Shown one piece after another: positions 1 through 11,696 of a stretch of 64,000 nt of DNA (position 1 is the stretch's first letter; the number at the start of each line of letters is the position of its first letter). The DNA lies in assembly GCF_003573695.1 (NCBI RefSeq), contig NC_039361.1:36544859-36608858 (forward strand), read 5' to 3'. Both the position numbers and the translations under genes were made by a program. The DNA comes from Papaver somniferum (lineage: Eukaryota; Streptophyta; Magnoliopsida; Ranunculales; Papaveraceae). The notes below the pieces were generated by a model. That model had not been told where the DNA came from. It saw nothing but the letters and a program-made list of their open reading frames with translations, and ran no database searches.

Positions 1-779
1 ACTAGGCTGTTCTTTGGGAATATAAGTCTGGTTGGTTCCTGTTCACCTTGATTTATCAAAAGACGGAACAAAACTCGTAGGTATATTCGTGGGAGACGGA
101 TTTATCTATTACCGTAGACTATTATGTGTGATACATATTTGTTTATTAAAGTCTCAGATTTTGGGTCGTAGCCACTCTTAGTTGTGGGTGAGATCAGCTA
201 AGGGAATCAAGTGCGCAGTATCCTGCTGGGATCAGAGGCGTAGGGAGTACAACTGTACCTTGGATCAGTGAGAGACTGATTGGGGTTCAACTATAGTCCA
301 GTCTGAAGTTATCTTGGAGTAGGCTAGTGTCTGTAGCGGCTTAATACAATGTGTGTTCAATCTGGACTAGGTCCCGTGGTTTTTCTGCATTTGCGGTTTC
401 CTCGTTAACAAAATCCTGGTCTCTGTGTTATTTCTTTTCCGCATTATATTTTGTTGTATAATTGAAATATCACAGGTTGTGCGTTGTTCAATCAATTAGA
501 ATATCCGACCTTTTGGTTGTTGATTTAAATTGATTGACACTTGGATATTGGTCTTTGGTACCATCCAAGTTATCTCTCTAGTATTTGATAAAGACTCGCA
601 GATTTCTATTTGCTTGAATATATATCAAATCAAGAGATTGAGATATAAACTCTTTGATATACTTTTTGTCTAGATTGAGTCTGACTGTCTAGTTGATTCT
701 CTAGAAAGTATATTGGAGTTTGTCCATACAGATTGCTAAGCGAAATATTGGGTGTGGTTGTTGTACCCCCACTTTTTCA
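1..779 (+). repeat. 5' LTR of element A, 3' part only
   Basis: Nearly identical to the last third of the LTR at 4449-6810, from the segment ending CTGTTCTTtGGGAATATAAG to the LTR terminus. It ends in CA at 778-779 right before the primer binding site. The left part lies outside the window. Confidence 0.9.
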
Positions 780-781
780 AT

Positions 782-793
782 TGGTATCAGAGC
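782..793 (+). other. Primer binding site of element A (initiator-Met tRNA)
   Basis: TGGTATCAGAGC is complementary to the 3' end of plant initiator-Met tRNA, the usual primer of plant Ty1/copia elements. It lies two bases after the LTR end. Confidence 0.92.
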
Positions 794-840
794 AGGAAAA
801 CACTCGGAACCTGATAAGTTTGTGTTTGTTCGTTCCTTAA

Positions 841-1413
841 AAATTGTCCCATGGAAAATTTCTTTGGAAAACTTGCTCTTGGAATCTGTATCGCACGCCA
901 GAAGTCCTTAAAGATTGCTCAAGGATTACTATTGTTAAACCTCCGGGTTCACATGATAATCTCATATCAACTAAAAAGGAAAATTTAGATGATGAGAACC
1001 AATCTAAAGGAAAAAATAAAAAGAAGGAAAAATTGAGGAAACGTTCGTCACGCTCAAGGATATGGACCCTCAACAAGTTAATTCTTGATCTCTTTGAGGA
1101 ATACTATCGTAATGGATCAATTGATAAAGATCTATTTAGAGCGTTCGAAGGCGTTTTTAATCTCTTAGAAAAACTTAATTTTTTTAAGTCTAAGAATCCT
1201 TCCAAAAAAGGTTCTGCACATGTTAAATCTTCGAATAATATTGTTCAACCTAGGAATTGGAAGAATTTTCCTTCTAGCCAGATCAAACGAAGGATACGAA
1301 GCTCTTACTGCCCTGATTATCATCATTACGTTTATTTTATCACGGAGACTGTTCACACATATCAACCAGAAATGTTGCATGAGAATTCCTCTGCACATTA
1401 TGCCTCTTGGTAA
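841..1413 (+). pseudogene. Unrecognised ORF in the gag position of element A
   Basis: An open frame of about 190 codons lies where gag lies in the related copies, but shows none of the gag core seen in F and J. There is no ATG near its start: the frame opens after TAA at 838-840, and the only nearby ATG (851) is in another frame that stops within about 45 codons, which suggests a frameshift. The visible product has a lysine/arginine-rich stretch (about residues 45-75), then a leucine-rich helical-looking part. The C-terminal part has Cys and His residues but no clear zinc knuckle. It could be a remnant of a Gag C-terminal region or an unrelated insert. I do not recognise a family. Confidence 0.35.
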
Positions 1414-1652
1414 CAAGCCTGGCACTACCCCATTTGTATATATCTTGGAATGGGGCAAGAAATGCTTGAGTTGTGTACAATTTTGTTATTCTCTCTTAGA
1501 ATACCAAATAAAGCTTTCTATTGCATCCATCGTCTCTCACAAAAGTGTGTTGTCACGGGATGCATAACCTTTGATGTGCAAACGGCTAAAAAAATCCCAT
1601 CTTCCTTGTGTGGATCGTGGTTCACAAACGGGTCCAAGCCCATTTTTGGTCT
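1414..1652 (+). other. Non-coding stretch of element A between the two ORFs
   Basis: No supported gene. Short overlapping open frames in all frames look like chance. It leads into the promoter-like segment upstream of the envelope-like ORF. Confidence 0.5.
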
Positions 1653-1826
1653 TATAAAGAAGAAGTTCGGGCACCCTCTTCTTCATCACTCGTCCGTGTA
1701 CGTGAACCTCTAGGGTTTTGTGTGTTTCCTCCATTGAAGCCTTCCTGAAGAAATTGAAAGAAAGGGTGTTCAAGATTCACTCAAAGTAAGTAAATTCCTC
1801 TTTTTCCTTTCAATTTCTTAGATCTT
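1653..1826 (+). promoter_or_regulatory. Promoter- or splice-acceptor-like leader before the envelope-like ORF of element A
   Basis: Seen: TATAAA at 1653-1658, a CT-rich stretch at about 1675-1695, a telo-box-like TAGGGTTTT at 1711-1719, a consensus donor GTAAGT at 1786-1791, and a pyrimidine-rich acceptor ending TTAG at 1821, only five bases before ATGATG. The donor-acceptor pair spans only 36 bases, too short for a normal plant intron. Two readings are possible: a small internal promoter with a 5' UTR, or an acceptor used with a distant donor in the leader to make a subgenomic message. Neither is proven. Confidence 0.4.
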
Positions 1827-2839
1827 ATGATGAATTCTAAGGGCTCAAAAAGAAGCTCCAAAAACTCAAATACCTCCAGCATGGATTCTCCTTGTGACCA
1901 AAACTCTCTTAGGATTAGGTTTGTGGATGATTCTTGTGCTAGAATTTTTGAAAATATTTCATCTAAAGGTTTTATTCTAGAAAAGAAATTAGATCTATCT
2001 AGTGGACATGAAGAGGATTTAGCTTGCTTCAAAAAATTCAAGCTTGGAAACATCTTTGATGGTCATGGTCTAGGATTTGATTCTCTCACAAGAATTTTCT
2101 ATGCCAACATTCATGATGTTGATCTTAATAAGATGGAATTCAAATCCATGATAAATAGAAAAAAAATTCTTGTTGATAGAGAATTAATTTCAAGGATTAC
2201 CAACATTCCGTTGGGAAACGTGTGTCTTCCTAGACCAAGTGATGAACGTCCATCATGTGATAAAATCTCTCTTGGGCTTTGTGGCAAGAAGGTAGCTTGG
2301 AATCAAGGAAAATTCCTACTAATGATCTTAGTATCCCGTTGATGGCTTTTAGAAAACTTGGTATCCCCAATCTTTGTCCCTCCACAATTGAGAATTCTTG
2401 GTGGAGTCATGAGTTTGCGGAATTAGTCTATTTCCTTGATTCGAGTGTTCAAAGTCTCGATATTTGTGGTTTTATCATTTATCAAATGGCCTCGATGACT
2501 TCACCCATCAAGATGTTAGGTTACCCTTGTTTGATTGGATAAATTTGTCGTGATCGTGGTCTTGATTCGATTGGCAACTCTCTCAGGGTTCCCAAACCGG
2601 TTCATCCGTGTACTCTCAGACGCATAAGGGAGAATGTGTGCAAAAGACAAAGAGATGCTTCACTTACCGATTGTGACCCTACCACCTTGAGCCTTCTTTA
2701 AAAAATACACAAGGGCGTGTGTAAGGTCGATTCAAGGGTGAAGTGTGTGCAAGAACAATTGTCATTGGTTGCAACTAAGTTTCCCGAGCTCAAGGAAGAG
2801 TTGAAAACAATTCAAGCATCTACAATGAGTAAAAGATGA
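1827..2839 (+). pseudogene. Envelope-like third ORF of a Sirevirus-like element, broken
   Basis: This ORF lies between the gag position and the 3' non-coding tail, where Sireviruses carry an envelope-like or plant-mobile-like third ORF. It starts at ATG 1827 (ATGATG, right after a splice-acceptor-like TTAG). The first 90 codons are Ser/Lys-rich and then acidic. A segment containing FYAN (about residue 93) and further on an ILVDREL-type stretch resembles proteins annotated as plant envelope-like. The frame is lost by a shift near 2280-2340 and continues in another frame with TAA at 2540-2542 and 2698-2700, ending at TGA 2837-2839 with a short charged helix. No signal peptide or obvious membrane segment was seen. 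The assignment rests on position and a few motifs, so it is moderate. Confidence 0.5.
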
Positions 2840-2847
2840 TCTTATTT

Positions 2848-4435
2848 CCTAGTAAATCTTCTATTTTCTTGTTTTTGTTAGAAGAATAACTAGAGTTTGG
2901 AATATCCATTATTGTGATTACACATAGCTATGTCCAACATTTTCATCTTTATGATTTTAGATTTATTGGTTTAAATTCTAAATTTGTTTGGAAGATGATT
3001 TTTGCAGTATTGATCTTTATGATTTTATATATTGCAAATTTGTTATGGGATATATGTGTTTACGTCCGTGAACTATGATTATCCCATATCTTGTCAAAAG
3101 TAAAGTCTTTCGTATGTCGATATGCATGTATTGATAAAAGAATGAATAGACTTTTGAAAAATACAAAAGTTAAGCCTATATTGTCAATTATTGATGGAAG
3201 ATAGGTTAAAATATTTTGTTTGCAAGGATTATGTCTATTGAATGTCGTTATGCGAATAGTAATGGAAAATAGAATAAATCCTTGTGTATTCCGCAGTATT
3301 GATCTTCCCTGATCCATATTTTATGAATTACTGTGAGGCTCCGTAAAGTGTCTTATGTTGAGCATTAAACGACCAAGTTGATTATTAGTTATGTTGTTGT
3401 TCCGTGAGGTACTTTATGTCGAGCATATTTAACTAAATTAATCATATTGTTTGGTTATTTAGTTGTTGCTCCGTAAGTTTTCTTATGTTGAGCATTACCA
3501 ATTAGATTGATTACTTTTGTGATTATTTTGGTTGTGTATTTCGATTATATTAATTATGGGTTCTCTTATGATTAATCTAATCGTATGTTTTTAAGTCTCC
3601 ATAAGTTCACTTATGTTGAGCATTTGTCGATTAAATTAATCATGGGTTCTCTTGTGGTTAGTTTAATTGAATATTTTTGGACTCAATTTCATACTTGTAT
3701 GTGATTTGTTATGTCCAAAGAAATCCTTCTTTTCTTTCGAAATTAAGGTCGCTCTTGTTGTTCTTTCGGGAATGACATTTTATGGGGAAGAGTTCTTAAT
3801 TGAACTTGTGCTTAATTTCTAAATCTTTGTGGGGAGTGCGGCTGTGGAATATTATAGGGGTTATCTTGTATCTTTACAAACTCGTTGATGAATGCATTTA
3901 GCTTCGGCTTTATGATTGCATCTAAATAAGATGATATATTTTTGCTTTCTTTTGGTCAAGAAATGTCTCTTTCGGAAATTTCATTAGGATCCCGTTCTTG
4001 TACCTTTGCCAATTTTATTGACAAAAAGGGGGAGAATTAATATGTAGTTCACACTACAAATACATATGGTTTTCAGATCATTATGTAAGGGGGAGTGGTT
4101 TCCATGTAAGATGGAGTATTGACTAAGGGGGACTGATACATATCACCATAGTATTGTTGTTGAAGTTGTGATACAATTGAACTTTGACGCTGTGTAATGA
4201 TATTATGACACTGTATAAAAATGATTGAGAACTCTTGTTTTCTCGTTGTTATATCTATGGATTTTCAACAACGATGATGCTAAACTTACAACCTTTGGGA
4301 TCATTGGAGTACTTGGAAGTGACAAAGATTTCGAGTAATGTTGAAGATTAGGCATGTGGAATAGAAGCTACAAAAGTTAATTTATTTTTATTTTTTGTAT
4401 TCCATATGTATTAATAGTTTTGTCACTAAAATTTA
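2848..4435 (+). repeat. 3' non-coding tail of element A
   Basis: About 1.6 kb from CCTAGTAAATCTTCTATTT to the polypurine tract. The same tail occurs in F (28923-30764) and J (48440-50047), and on the minus strand in C and I. It holds no supported gene. It is the most constant internal part of the family and probably carries cis functions. Confidence 0.75.
3328..3680 (+). repeat. Degenerate tandem repeats in the tail of element A
   Basis: At least four units of about 65-130 bases each contain CTCCGTAAGT-like, CTTATGTTGAGCAT-like and AATTAAATTAATCA-like blocks (motif near 3352, 3411, 3482 and 3611). Homologous arrays occur in F with about seven units and in J with about four. Confidence 0.7.
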
Positions 4436-4448
4436 CAAAGGGGGAGAT
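4022..4448 (+). promoter_or_regulatory. Multiple polypurine tracts before the 3' LTR of element A
   Basis: GGGGGAG-like purine runs occur at 4022-4035, 4085-4096 and 4123-4135, with a final AAAGGGGGAGAT at 4437-4448 touching the LTR. The last is the likely primer for plus-strand DNA synthesis. Repeated polypurine motifs are described for Sireviruses. Confidence 0.75.
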
Positions 4449-6810
4449 TGTTAGAGCATTGCTCGGTCGAACTCGCATGCGTTGCTATCTCAAGCATGTT
4501 TGTCAATGTTAGTGATCAAAACTATAAGTCTTGATTTCTAGCCTATATAGCTAAAGGTCTCGGACTAGGATAGAAAGTGTAGTTGAGCTCAAGACTCCAT
4601 GGCAATCATCATATAAGACGAAGGACTACTCAAGGAACTGGTGTAACTTCATCGACTAAAAGGTATGTGGAGACTTGAACTTATCCGTCAGTCAAAAGTA
4701 TATTTACTTTATCTCCTATTCTTGAGACAAAAGTCATTTTGATATATATACTTTCATTATACACATTTGCTATTTCGAGCTGAGTTTAACTCGCCTATCT
4801 ATTTCTCGAAATATGTGTTGGTAAGCTTTCGCTTTAGCCAAATTCATCTTTACCTAGTGACAAATGTCATGTTATGTTTCAATCACTTTGAAAATTGGTC
4901 TGACGAAGAATGGTCTGTGAATAACGACTATATAACGTCCTCTGAGAATGTTTCAATGACTGAAATGAGAGTTTAGATTACATAACCACTGGTAGGATAT
5001 AAACATTGTTGTGGAAACACATATATGTATAAGTCCTTATTCCTTGAACCAAAGTTTGCGAACTTTGTTGATCAAGAGAAACGAAATGTGGCATGAGCCA
5101 AGTCCGCGAACTGGCGGAAGTTCTCGACCCGAGAATTTCTGCTGGAGTTTGTGAACTCCTTCCGTGAGCTTAAGTCCGCGGACCCAGTCCACGAACTTGA
5201 GTAGGTTATATCTAAAATCGGTTGTTCATGAACTCATGTTTATATAAACTAAGGAATGCTTTTGCAAACCGTGGCTATAAAGTTCATGAACCGATTCGAG
5301 TGAATCAAACCGTTTTTGCTTCGATTGTGTCTTGTGTAGTTACATAAGATCTAAGAAATTGAACAACTCTCTAACTAGTTCATTTGAGTCATTTGGACTA
5401 GTTATGGTGAAGAAGAATATGGTGGATATGAAAGTGATCATATGGCTAACCATTTGGTTAACTATTGTTGAACCAACAAATGTTAATGTTTGGGAACGGT
5501 TACATAACCCCCAAATTGGACATTTCATTTGTGTGTAACAAGATAAGGTTTCGATCCAACGGTTGAGAAATATCGGCTTTTAATCTAATCGGCTTTTAAT
5601 CTAATGGTGAATATTGAATGTTTCGTTACCAAGCTAACATTGATTGCAAACCCTGATTTGAAAGATTATATAAGGGAGAACTCTAGCAACTGGGAAACCT
5701 AATCCCCACACCTTACGTGTGATACTAGTTGCATAAGCTAGAGTCGATTCTCCTTTAACCTTTGGTTTCTTTTTCTAAACCAGGCTAACGACTTAAAAAC
5801 TTCATTGGGATTGTGAAGCCAGACCGATACTACTTTTCTTGTAGTTGTGTGATCTGATCTTTCTGTTTCTATCGTTTTGAGTATAATTGTAATAATTGGC
5901 TTGAGATTTATATCTCCGATAGGCAAGATAGAAAAGTAATCACAAACACTTCGTTTCATCGTTTGTGATTCCACAATATCTTTTTTCGCTGCGTCAATTA
6001 GGATTATTGTGAGGTGATTGATAATACTAGGCTGTTCTTCGGGAATATAAGTTCGGTTTATCAATTGGTTCCTGTTCACCTTGATTTATCAAAAGACGGA
6101 ACAAAACTCGTAGGTATATTTGTGGGAGACGGATTTATCTATTACCGTAGACTTTTCTGTGTGATACAAATTTGTTTATTAAAGTCTTCGACTTTGGGTC
6201 GTAGCAACTCTTAGTTGTGGGTGAGATCAGCTAAGGGAAACAAGTACGTAGTATCCTGCTGGGATCAGAGACGTAGGAGCATAACTGTACCTTGGATCAG
6301 TGTGAGATTGATTGGGGTTCAACTACAGTCTAGATCGAAGTTAATTTGGAGTAGGATAATGTCTGTAGCAGCTTAATACAGTTTGTGTTCAATATGGACT
6401 AGGTCCCGGGGTTTTTCTGCATTTGCGGTTTCCTCGTTAACAAAATTCTGGTGTCTGTGTTATTTCTTTTCCGCATTATATTTTGTTATATAATTGAAAT
6501 ATCACAGGTTGTGCGTTTTTCAATCAATAAGAATATCCGACCTTTTGGTTGTTGATTTAAATTGATTGACACTTGGATATTGGTCTTTGGTATCATCCAA
6601 GTTATCTCTCTAGTAATTGATAAAGACTCGCAGATTTCTATTTGCTTGAGTATATATCAAATCAAGAGATTGAGATATAAACTCTTTGATATACTTTTTG
6701 TCTAGATTGAGTCTGACTGTCTAGTTGATTCTCTAGAAAGTATATTGGAGTTTGTCCTTACAGATTGCTAAGCGAAATATTGGGTGTGGTTGTTGTACCC
6801 CCACTTTTCA
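4449..6810 (+). repeat. 3' LTR of element A (complete, 2362 bp)
   Basis: Begins TGTTAGAGCATTGC directly after a polypurine tract and ends CCACTTTTCA. A TATA box at 5667-5674 puts roughly 1.2 kb in U3 and 1.1 kb in R plus U5. Just upstream of it (5098-5205) is a cluster of GTCCGCGAAC-type motifs. Short open frames inside it are not supported as genes. Confidence 0.92.
5667..5674 (+). promoter_or_regulatory. TATA box of the element A 3' LTR
   Basis: TATATAAG in a segment conserved in every LTR copy of the family, followed by a conserved GAGAACTCTAGCAACTGG-type leader. Confidence 0.7.
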
Positions 6811-8698
6811 GACTTTAAACCAAATCTGCCTCCCACAGATTAAGCCTATAAGGGATTTCCTTTTACGATCAAATAACTTGATCAAAGGTGTGGAAATCGA
6901 TAGCAATAGACAACATCTAGCTATAACCTCAAAATCCGGACTATACAACCCGAAGTGCAGCCTAGATAATTATTCGCCTCACAAGTATAAAACTTGTGGA
7001 ATCAAAAAAAATCGAGACGAAGAGAACTTTTATGATTTCTATCCATCTTGATCGATGGAGAAAGCTCTACAAACAATCAAGATTAGGATACTCAAGTTAT
7101 CAAGGAAAGATAATTGGATCTGGCTTCATGAATCCCTATGAAGACTTTGTAGTCACTAAACCCTAAAAGGGTTAGGAAGAGGACGACTCTAGATACAACT
7201 GGGACACACCAAAAAGTAGCAAAGATCCCATTTGCTTGAAGTTCCCATTTTATAGACATTCAAAACATAGGTTGCTTTAGGTTTAAGCTAACATAGATTT
7301 CGAACCAAGCAAACAATATCCACCGTTAGATGAATCTTTGAATCTGATTTACATAAGAAAGATATACACTTTGGTTAGGTGAAACCGTAACCGAACAGTG
7401 TAAAAAGACTATGTTCAACATGGTTAGCCTAAACTAGCCGTTTTGAACTTAAAAGCTTAATCTTCATATTCATGAACACATAAAACATTAACTCTGAGTC
7501 ACAAACATGTGATCAAATAAGTCTAGTGTTTTTAGAGAATAAATCAAACGCTAATTATCTCGTAGAAATAGTTTAAACACACTTGAAAATATAATCGACA
7601 TGGTTAGTAAGTGTACAAGGTAAAAGTACCATTGTCGTTCGTGAATCGGTTCAGTCACAGTACGCATACCAGTTTGTAAAATTTAAACCAAAACCAAGTT
7701 CTGGAGTTCACAGTACTTTTTAGGTTTGCGTGCCGGTTTGGAAATTTTCCACCAAACCAAAGTTCCGGAGTTCATAGAAAATTTTATGTTTCTATACCGG
7801 TTTGGAAACCTTAAGACTGTCATCGGCTCCGGAGTTCACAAAACTAAATCGGTTTGCATACCGGTTTGGAAACGTTGCCGAGTTCAGGAACACAAAACTA
7901 TTTTTTTTTGCGTACCGGTTTGGATACTCACCTATGTTACGCAACCGCAGTTCAAGAATGGTTTGCATATCAATACGGTTCACGAGTTAAACCAATTTTC
8001 ATATGATGTGCATAAGAATATGCGTATCACAAATATGTAAGTCGATATATATAGATACTCCGCTACATGTACGATACAAGTTTAGACATATAACAGTTTT
8101 CCCATTTTGTAAGACTGATACCACTGTCTTGTATCCAAATCTTTGGAAGTTCTATATTTCTCTCTATATCGATTTGAAACATTCTCGAATAACATCAATG
8201 ACACATATCACTGTTCCGGGATATATTCGAGCGATAAAACTTGAATCATGATTTTGATTCCGAACAATAAATTGTCCTTAACCGAAATTCATCAAGCATG
8301 AACGAATGTTCATTAAGCTTAGTCATTATATTTTAAGAAGACCGCTAACTTGATAATTAGTTCTCGGCTTGAAATTCTTGGCTATGCATACTAGTCTAAT
8401 TATTTATGCGACATCGTCTCAAATGATAAACAAGTGAGTATAACTTGAGATATAGGTGGTTCACTCTTCACTTACCTTTTGTTGATAAAGTTCTCCAAAA
8501 GCTTTGGTTGATCTTCGCCTTCAAACGGTAGAACGCAATGATGACTGTCGTGATCCACTGTTTCTCGACCACATTTCTATCCTAGTCCGAGACTTAACTA
8601 ATTGTAGACTAGAAATCAAGATATATTTTTGAAAACTAAATTTGACAACAAGCTTGAGATAGCAACACTTGTGAGTTCGACAGAGCAATGCTCTAACA
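6811..8698 (-). repeat. 3' LTR of element C, interrupted by A
   Basis: Its minus-strand start TGTTAGAGCATTGCTC and many internal blocks match the family LTR, but the middle is strongly diverged, so it is another subfamily. It has a repeated CCGGTTTGGAAA-type motif (near 7654, 7730, 7796, 7860 and 7914 on the plus strand) where other LTRs have CGCGAAC or GCGTAC motifs. A minus-strand TATA-like TCTATAAAAT lies near 7247-7257. Confidence 0.7.
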
Positions 8699-9669
8699 AT
8701 ATCCCCCTTTGTTAATTTTAGTGAAAAACTATCACTACATATGGATAAAAAATAAAGCTTTGTCAACTTTTTGAATCCAACATGTCTTGATTTCCTTAGC
8801 ATCTTCAACTCCTTGAACACTTTGTAATTTCAAGCTCTAATGATTCTAAACGTGTTCAACTCAGTATCGTTGTTATTGAAGAACCGATTCCATAGCGGTA
8901 ACAACTTTTGAAAACAAATATTCTCAATTGTCGTTATACAGAAACATAATATTATTCCTTTGTCCAAAGTTCAATTGTATCCCAACTCTGAAGTAATACT
9001 ACGGCGATATGTTTCTCCCCCTCAATCAAAACTTACATCTTTTGCATAATAGGTGAAACCAATATATTATTGATTCATTCCCCCTTACATAACGATCCCT
9101 AAACCATATGTAGTAAGAAACTACTAAATAATTCTCCTCGTTTTTTTCAATAAAATTAATAAAGGTACGAAAATTGCGGGATCGTAATGAATACAATCAA
9201 AAGATATGTCAAGTTTTAAGGAAGTTTTGAGATCCACATTATAATATAATTAAAATGCAACTCCTCATTGGCAGAAAAAAAAAATGCAACTCCTCATGTC
9301 AACTTTTTTAGATGATATCACATAGAAATAATTACTTAGCTCATCAAGGAGATTAAAAAGATATAAGCATCCCCTTTCAAATTCCACAGCCACACTCCCC
9401 ACAAAGATATAGCAATAAAGCACAAGTTCATTTAAGAACTCTCCCCCATTTGATGTCATTCCCAGGAGAACAAAATGAGTGACCTTGCTTTATAAAAAGA
9501 AGGATTTTGATGGACATTAACAAATCACATGGATTTGAATCCGAAAATTGAATTAAAATAATCTTTACGCTAGTTACTGACAAAAAGATAATTCTTTGAT
9601 CGATATGACTCAACATAAGAAAATCTTACGGAATATATCAAGAAGTAAAAACACGAAAGTGTGATCAAT
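8699..9669 (-). repeat. 3' non-coding tail of element C
   Basis: Reverse complement of part of the family tail, including a CCCCC-containing polypurine complement at 8702-8707 and further GGGGGAG-like motifs on the minus strand (near 9013, 9080 and 9440). No supported gene. It ends at an abrupt junction with the LTR of D near 9670. Confidence 0.65.
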
Positions 9670-11629
9670 TACTTGAAAATGGCAGTGACGAAAAATGGTT
9701 TGTGAATAACAACTATATAACGTCCTCTAAGAATGTTTCAATGATTGAAATGAGAGTTTAGAATATATAACCTTGTAAGGATATAAATATTGTGTGGTAA
9801 CACATATGTGTGTGATTCCTTATTCCTTGAACCAAAGTATGCGTACTTTGCTGCTCAGGAAAACCAGAACTAAAGTCCGCGTACCAGTACGCGCACTGTC
9901 GGAATTTCACGTTCCGAGAATTTCTGCTGGAGTTTGTGAACTGAAAACAAACTTATTCCGGGTACTTAAGTCTGCTTACTAGTATGCGTACTTAAGTTGG
10001 TTATTTTCTAAAAACGATTATTCTTGAACTTAAACTTATATAACCTAAGGAATGCATATTTGCAAACCGTGGCTATAAAGTTCATGAATTGATTCGAGTG
10101 AATCAAATCGTTTTTGCTTCGATTTTTTCTTGTATACTTCTATAAGATCTAAGCAATTGAAAAACTCTCTAACTAGTTCATTTGAGTCATTTGAACTAGT
10201 TGTGGTAAATAAGAATATGGTTGATATGGAAGTGCTCATACGGCTAACCATTTGGTTAACTACTGTTGAACCAACTAAGTGTACATGTTTGGGTACGGTT
10301 ACACAAACCTAAATAAACGTGCATTTCATTTGTGTGTAACAAGCTAAGTTCGATCTAACGGTTGAAAGATATTAACTTCAATCTAATCAGGTTTTCATCT
10401 AACGGTGAATATTAAATGCTTTGTTACTATTAAATGCTTTGTTACCAAGCTAACATTGATTGCAAACCCTGATTTGAAAGTCTATATAAATGAGGACTCT
10501 GGCAACTGGAAAACCTAATCCCCACACCTCCTGTGTGATACTAGTTGTATTAGATAGAGTTGATTCTCCTTTAACCTTAGGTTTCTTCTCGAGACCCTGT
10601 AGGTTAACGACTTGAAGACTTCATTGGGATTGTGAAGCCATACCCAACTATTTTCTTTGTAGTTGTGTTATCTGATCTTTCTGTTTCTATCGTATTTGAG
10701 TAAAATCGTTAGATTGGCTTGAGATTGATTTCTCCGATAGGCAAGATATAAAAGAAGTCACAAACACCTTCGTCTCATCGTTTGTGATTCCACAATATCT
10801 TGTTTCGCTAGTCGATTAAGATTATTGTGAGGTGATTGATAATTCTAGGATGTTCTTCGGGAATATAAGTCCGGGTTATCAATTGGTTCCTGTTCACCTT
10901 GATTTATCAAAAGAAGGAATAAAAACTCGTAGGTATTTCTGTGGGAGACAGATTTATCTATTACTGTAGACTTTTCTGTGTGATACAGATTTTTTTATTA
11001 AAGTCTTCGACTTTGGGACGTAGCAACTCTTAGTTGTAGGTGAGATCAGCTAAGGGAATCAAGTGCGTAGTATCCTGTTGGGATCAGAGACGTAAGGAGC
11101 GCAACTGTATCTTGGATCAGTGTGATATTGATTGGCGTTCAACTACAGTCCAGACCGAAGTTAGTTTGTAGTAGGCTAGTGTCTGTAGCGGCTTAATACA
11201 GTGTGTGTTCAATCTGGACTAGGTCCCGGGGTTTTTTTGCATTTGCAGTTTCCTCATTAAAAAAACTTCTGGTGTCCGTGTTATTTCTTTTCCGCAATAT
11301 ATTTTGTTATATAATTGAAATATCACAAGTTTTGCGTTGAATCGACCAATTGGGAAATCCAACCTTTGGTTGTTGATTGAAATTGATTGATCCTTGAACA
11401 TTGGTCTTTGGTACCGTTCAAGTAGTTTCTCTTGTATTCAATTAGACTCGCAGATTTCTATTTGCTTGAGTAAGTATTGAATCGAGAAAGTGAGATATAA
11501 CTCTTTGATATACTTTTAATAAGATTGAGTCTGACTGTCTAGTTGATTTTCTTAAAAGTAAATTGGAGTTTGTCCATACAGATTGCTAAGCGAAATATTG
11601 GGTGTGGTTGTTAGACCCCCGCTTTTTCA
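9670..11629 (+). repeat. 5' LTR of element D, missing about 430 bp at its start
   Basis: Aligns with the element A LTR from about 4880 onward and ends GCTTTTTCA just before the PBS. TATATAAA at 10483-10490 is its TATA box. The CG-rich motif cluster (9875-10005) has GTCCGCGTACC / GTACGCGCAC motifs rather than the CGCGAAC type of A. Confidence 0.85.
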
Positions 11630-11631
11630 AT

Positions 11632-11643
11632 TGGTATCAGAGC
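11632..11643 (+). other. Primer binding site of element D
   Basis: TGGTATCAGAGC, exact complement of the initiator-Met tRNA 3' end, two bases after the LTR. Confidence 0.9.
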
Positions 11644-11696
11644 AGGCAAACACGTTTAAAGACCTTATAAGTCTGTGTTTGTAGCGATCTGACTAT

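Larger units (their letters stand above)
1..6810 (+). mobile_element. Element A: long-LTR Ty1/copia (Sirevirus-like), non-autonomous, 5' end outside window
   Basis: Order seen: end of a 5' LTR (1-779), initiator-Met PBS (782-793), an unrecognised broken ORF, an envelope-like broken ORF, a 1.6 kb non-coding tail with GGGGGAG polypurine motifs, and a complete 3' LTR (4449-6810). No protease, integrase, reverse transcriptase or RNase H is present, so the copy would depend on proteins made elsewhere. After its 3' end the sequence passes directly into the minus-strand LTR of element C, so A most likely inserted into C; GACTT (6811-6815) would be the right target duplication but the left one lies outside the window. 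Assignment to Sireviruses is from family features, not from a search. Confidence 0.8.
6811..9669 (-). mobile_element. Element C: minus-strand fragment (LTR and 3' tail) of a divergent family member
   Basis: Reading the minus strand, a family tail (9669-8699) leads through a polypurine tract (AAAGGGGGATAT, 8710-8699) into an LTR starting TG at 8698. The LTR is interrupted by element A at 6811 and the tail is cut at about 9670, where a plus-strand LTR (element D) takes over. No coding region survives. Confidence 0.7.

Noticed and set aside
1784..1821. A complete 36-base intron before the envelope-like ORF
   Set aside because: Donor and acceptor are good but the length is below what plant splicing accepts; the sites may work separately.
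5332..5538. ORFs of 60-70 codons repeated in every long LTR (e.g. 5332-5538, 44676-44861, 50973-51158)
   Set aside because: They recur because the LTRs are homologous, but length and ends vary with indels, and stops appear in several copies.
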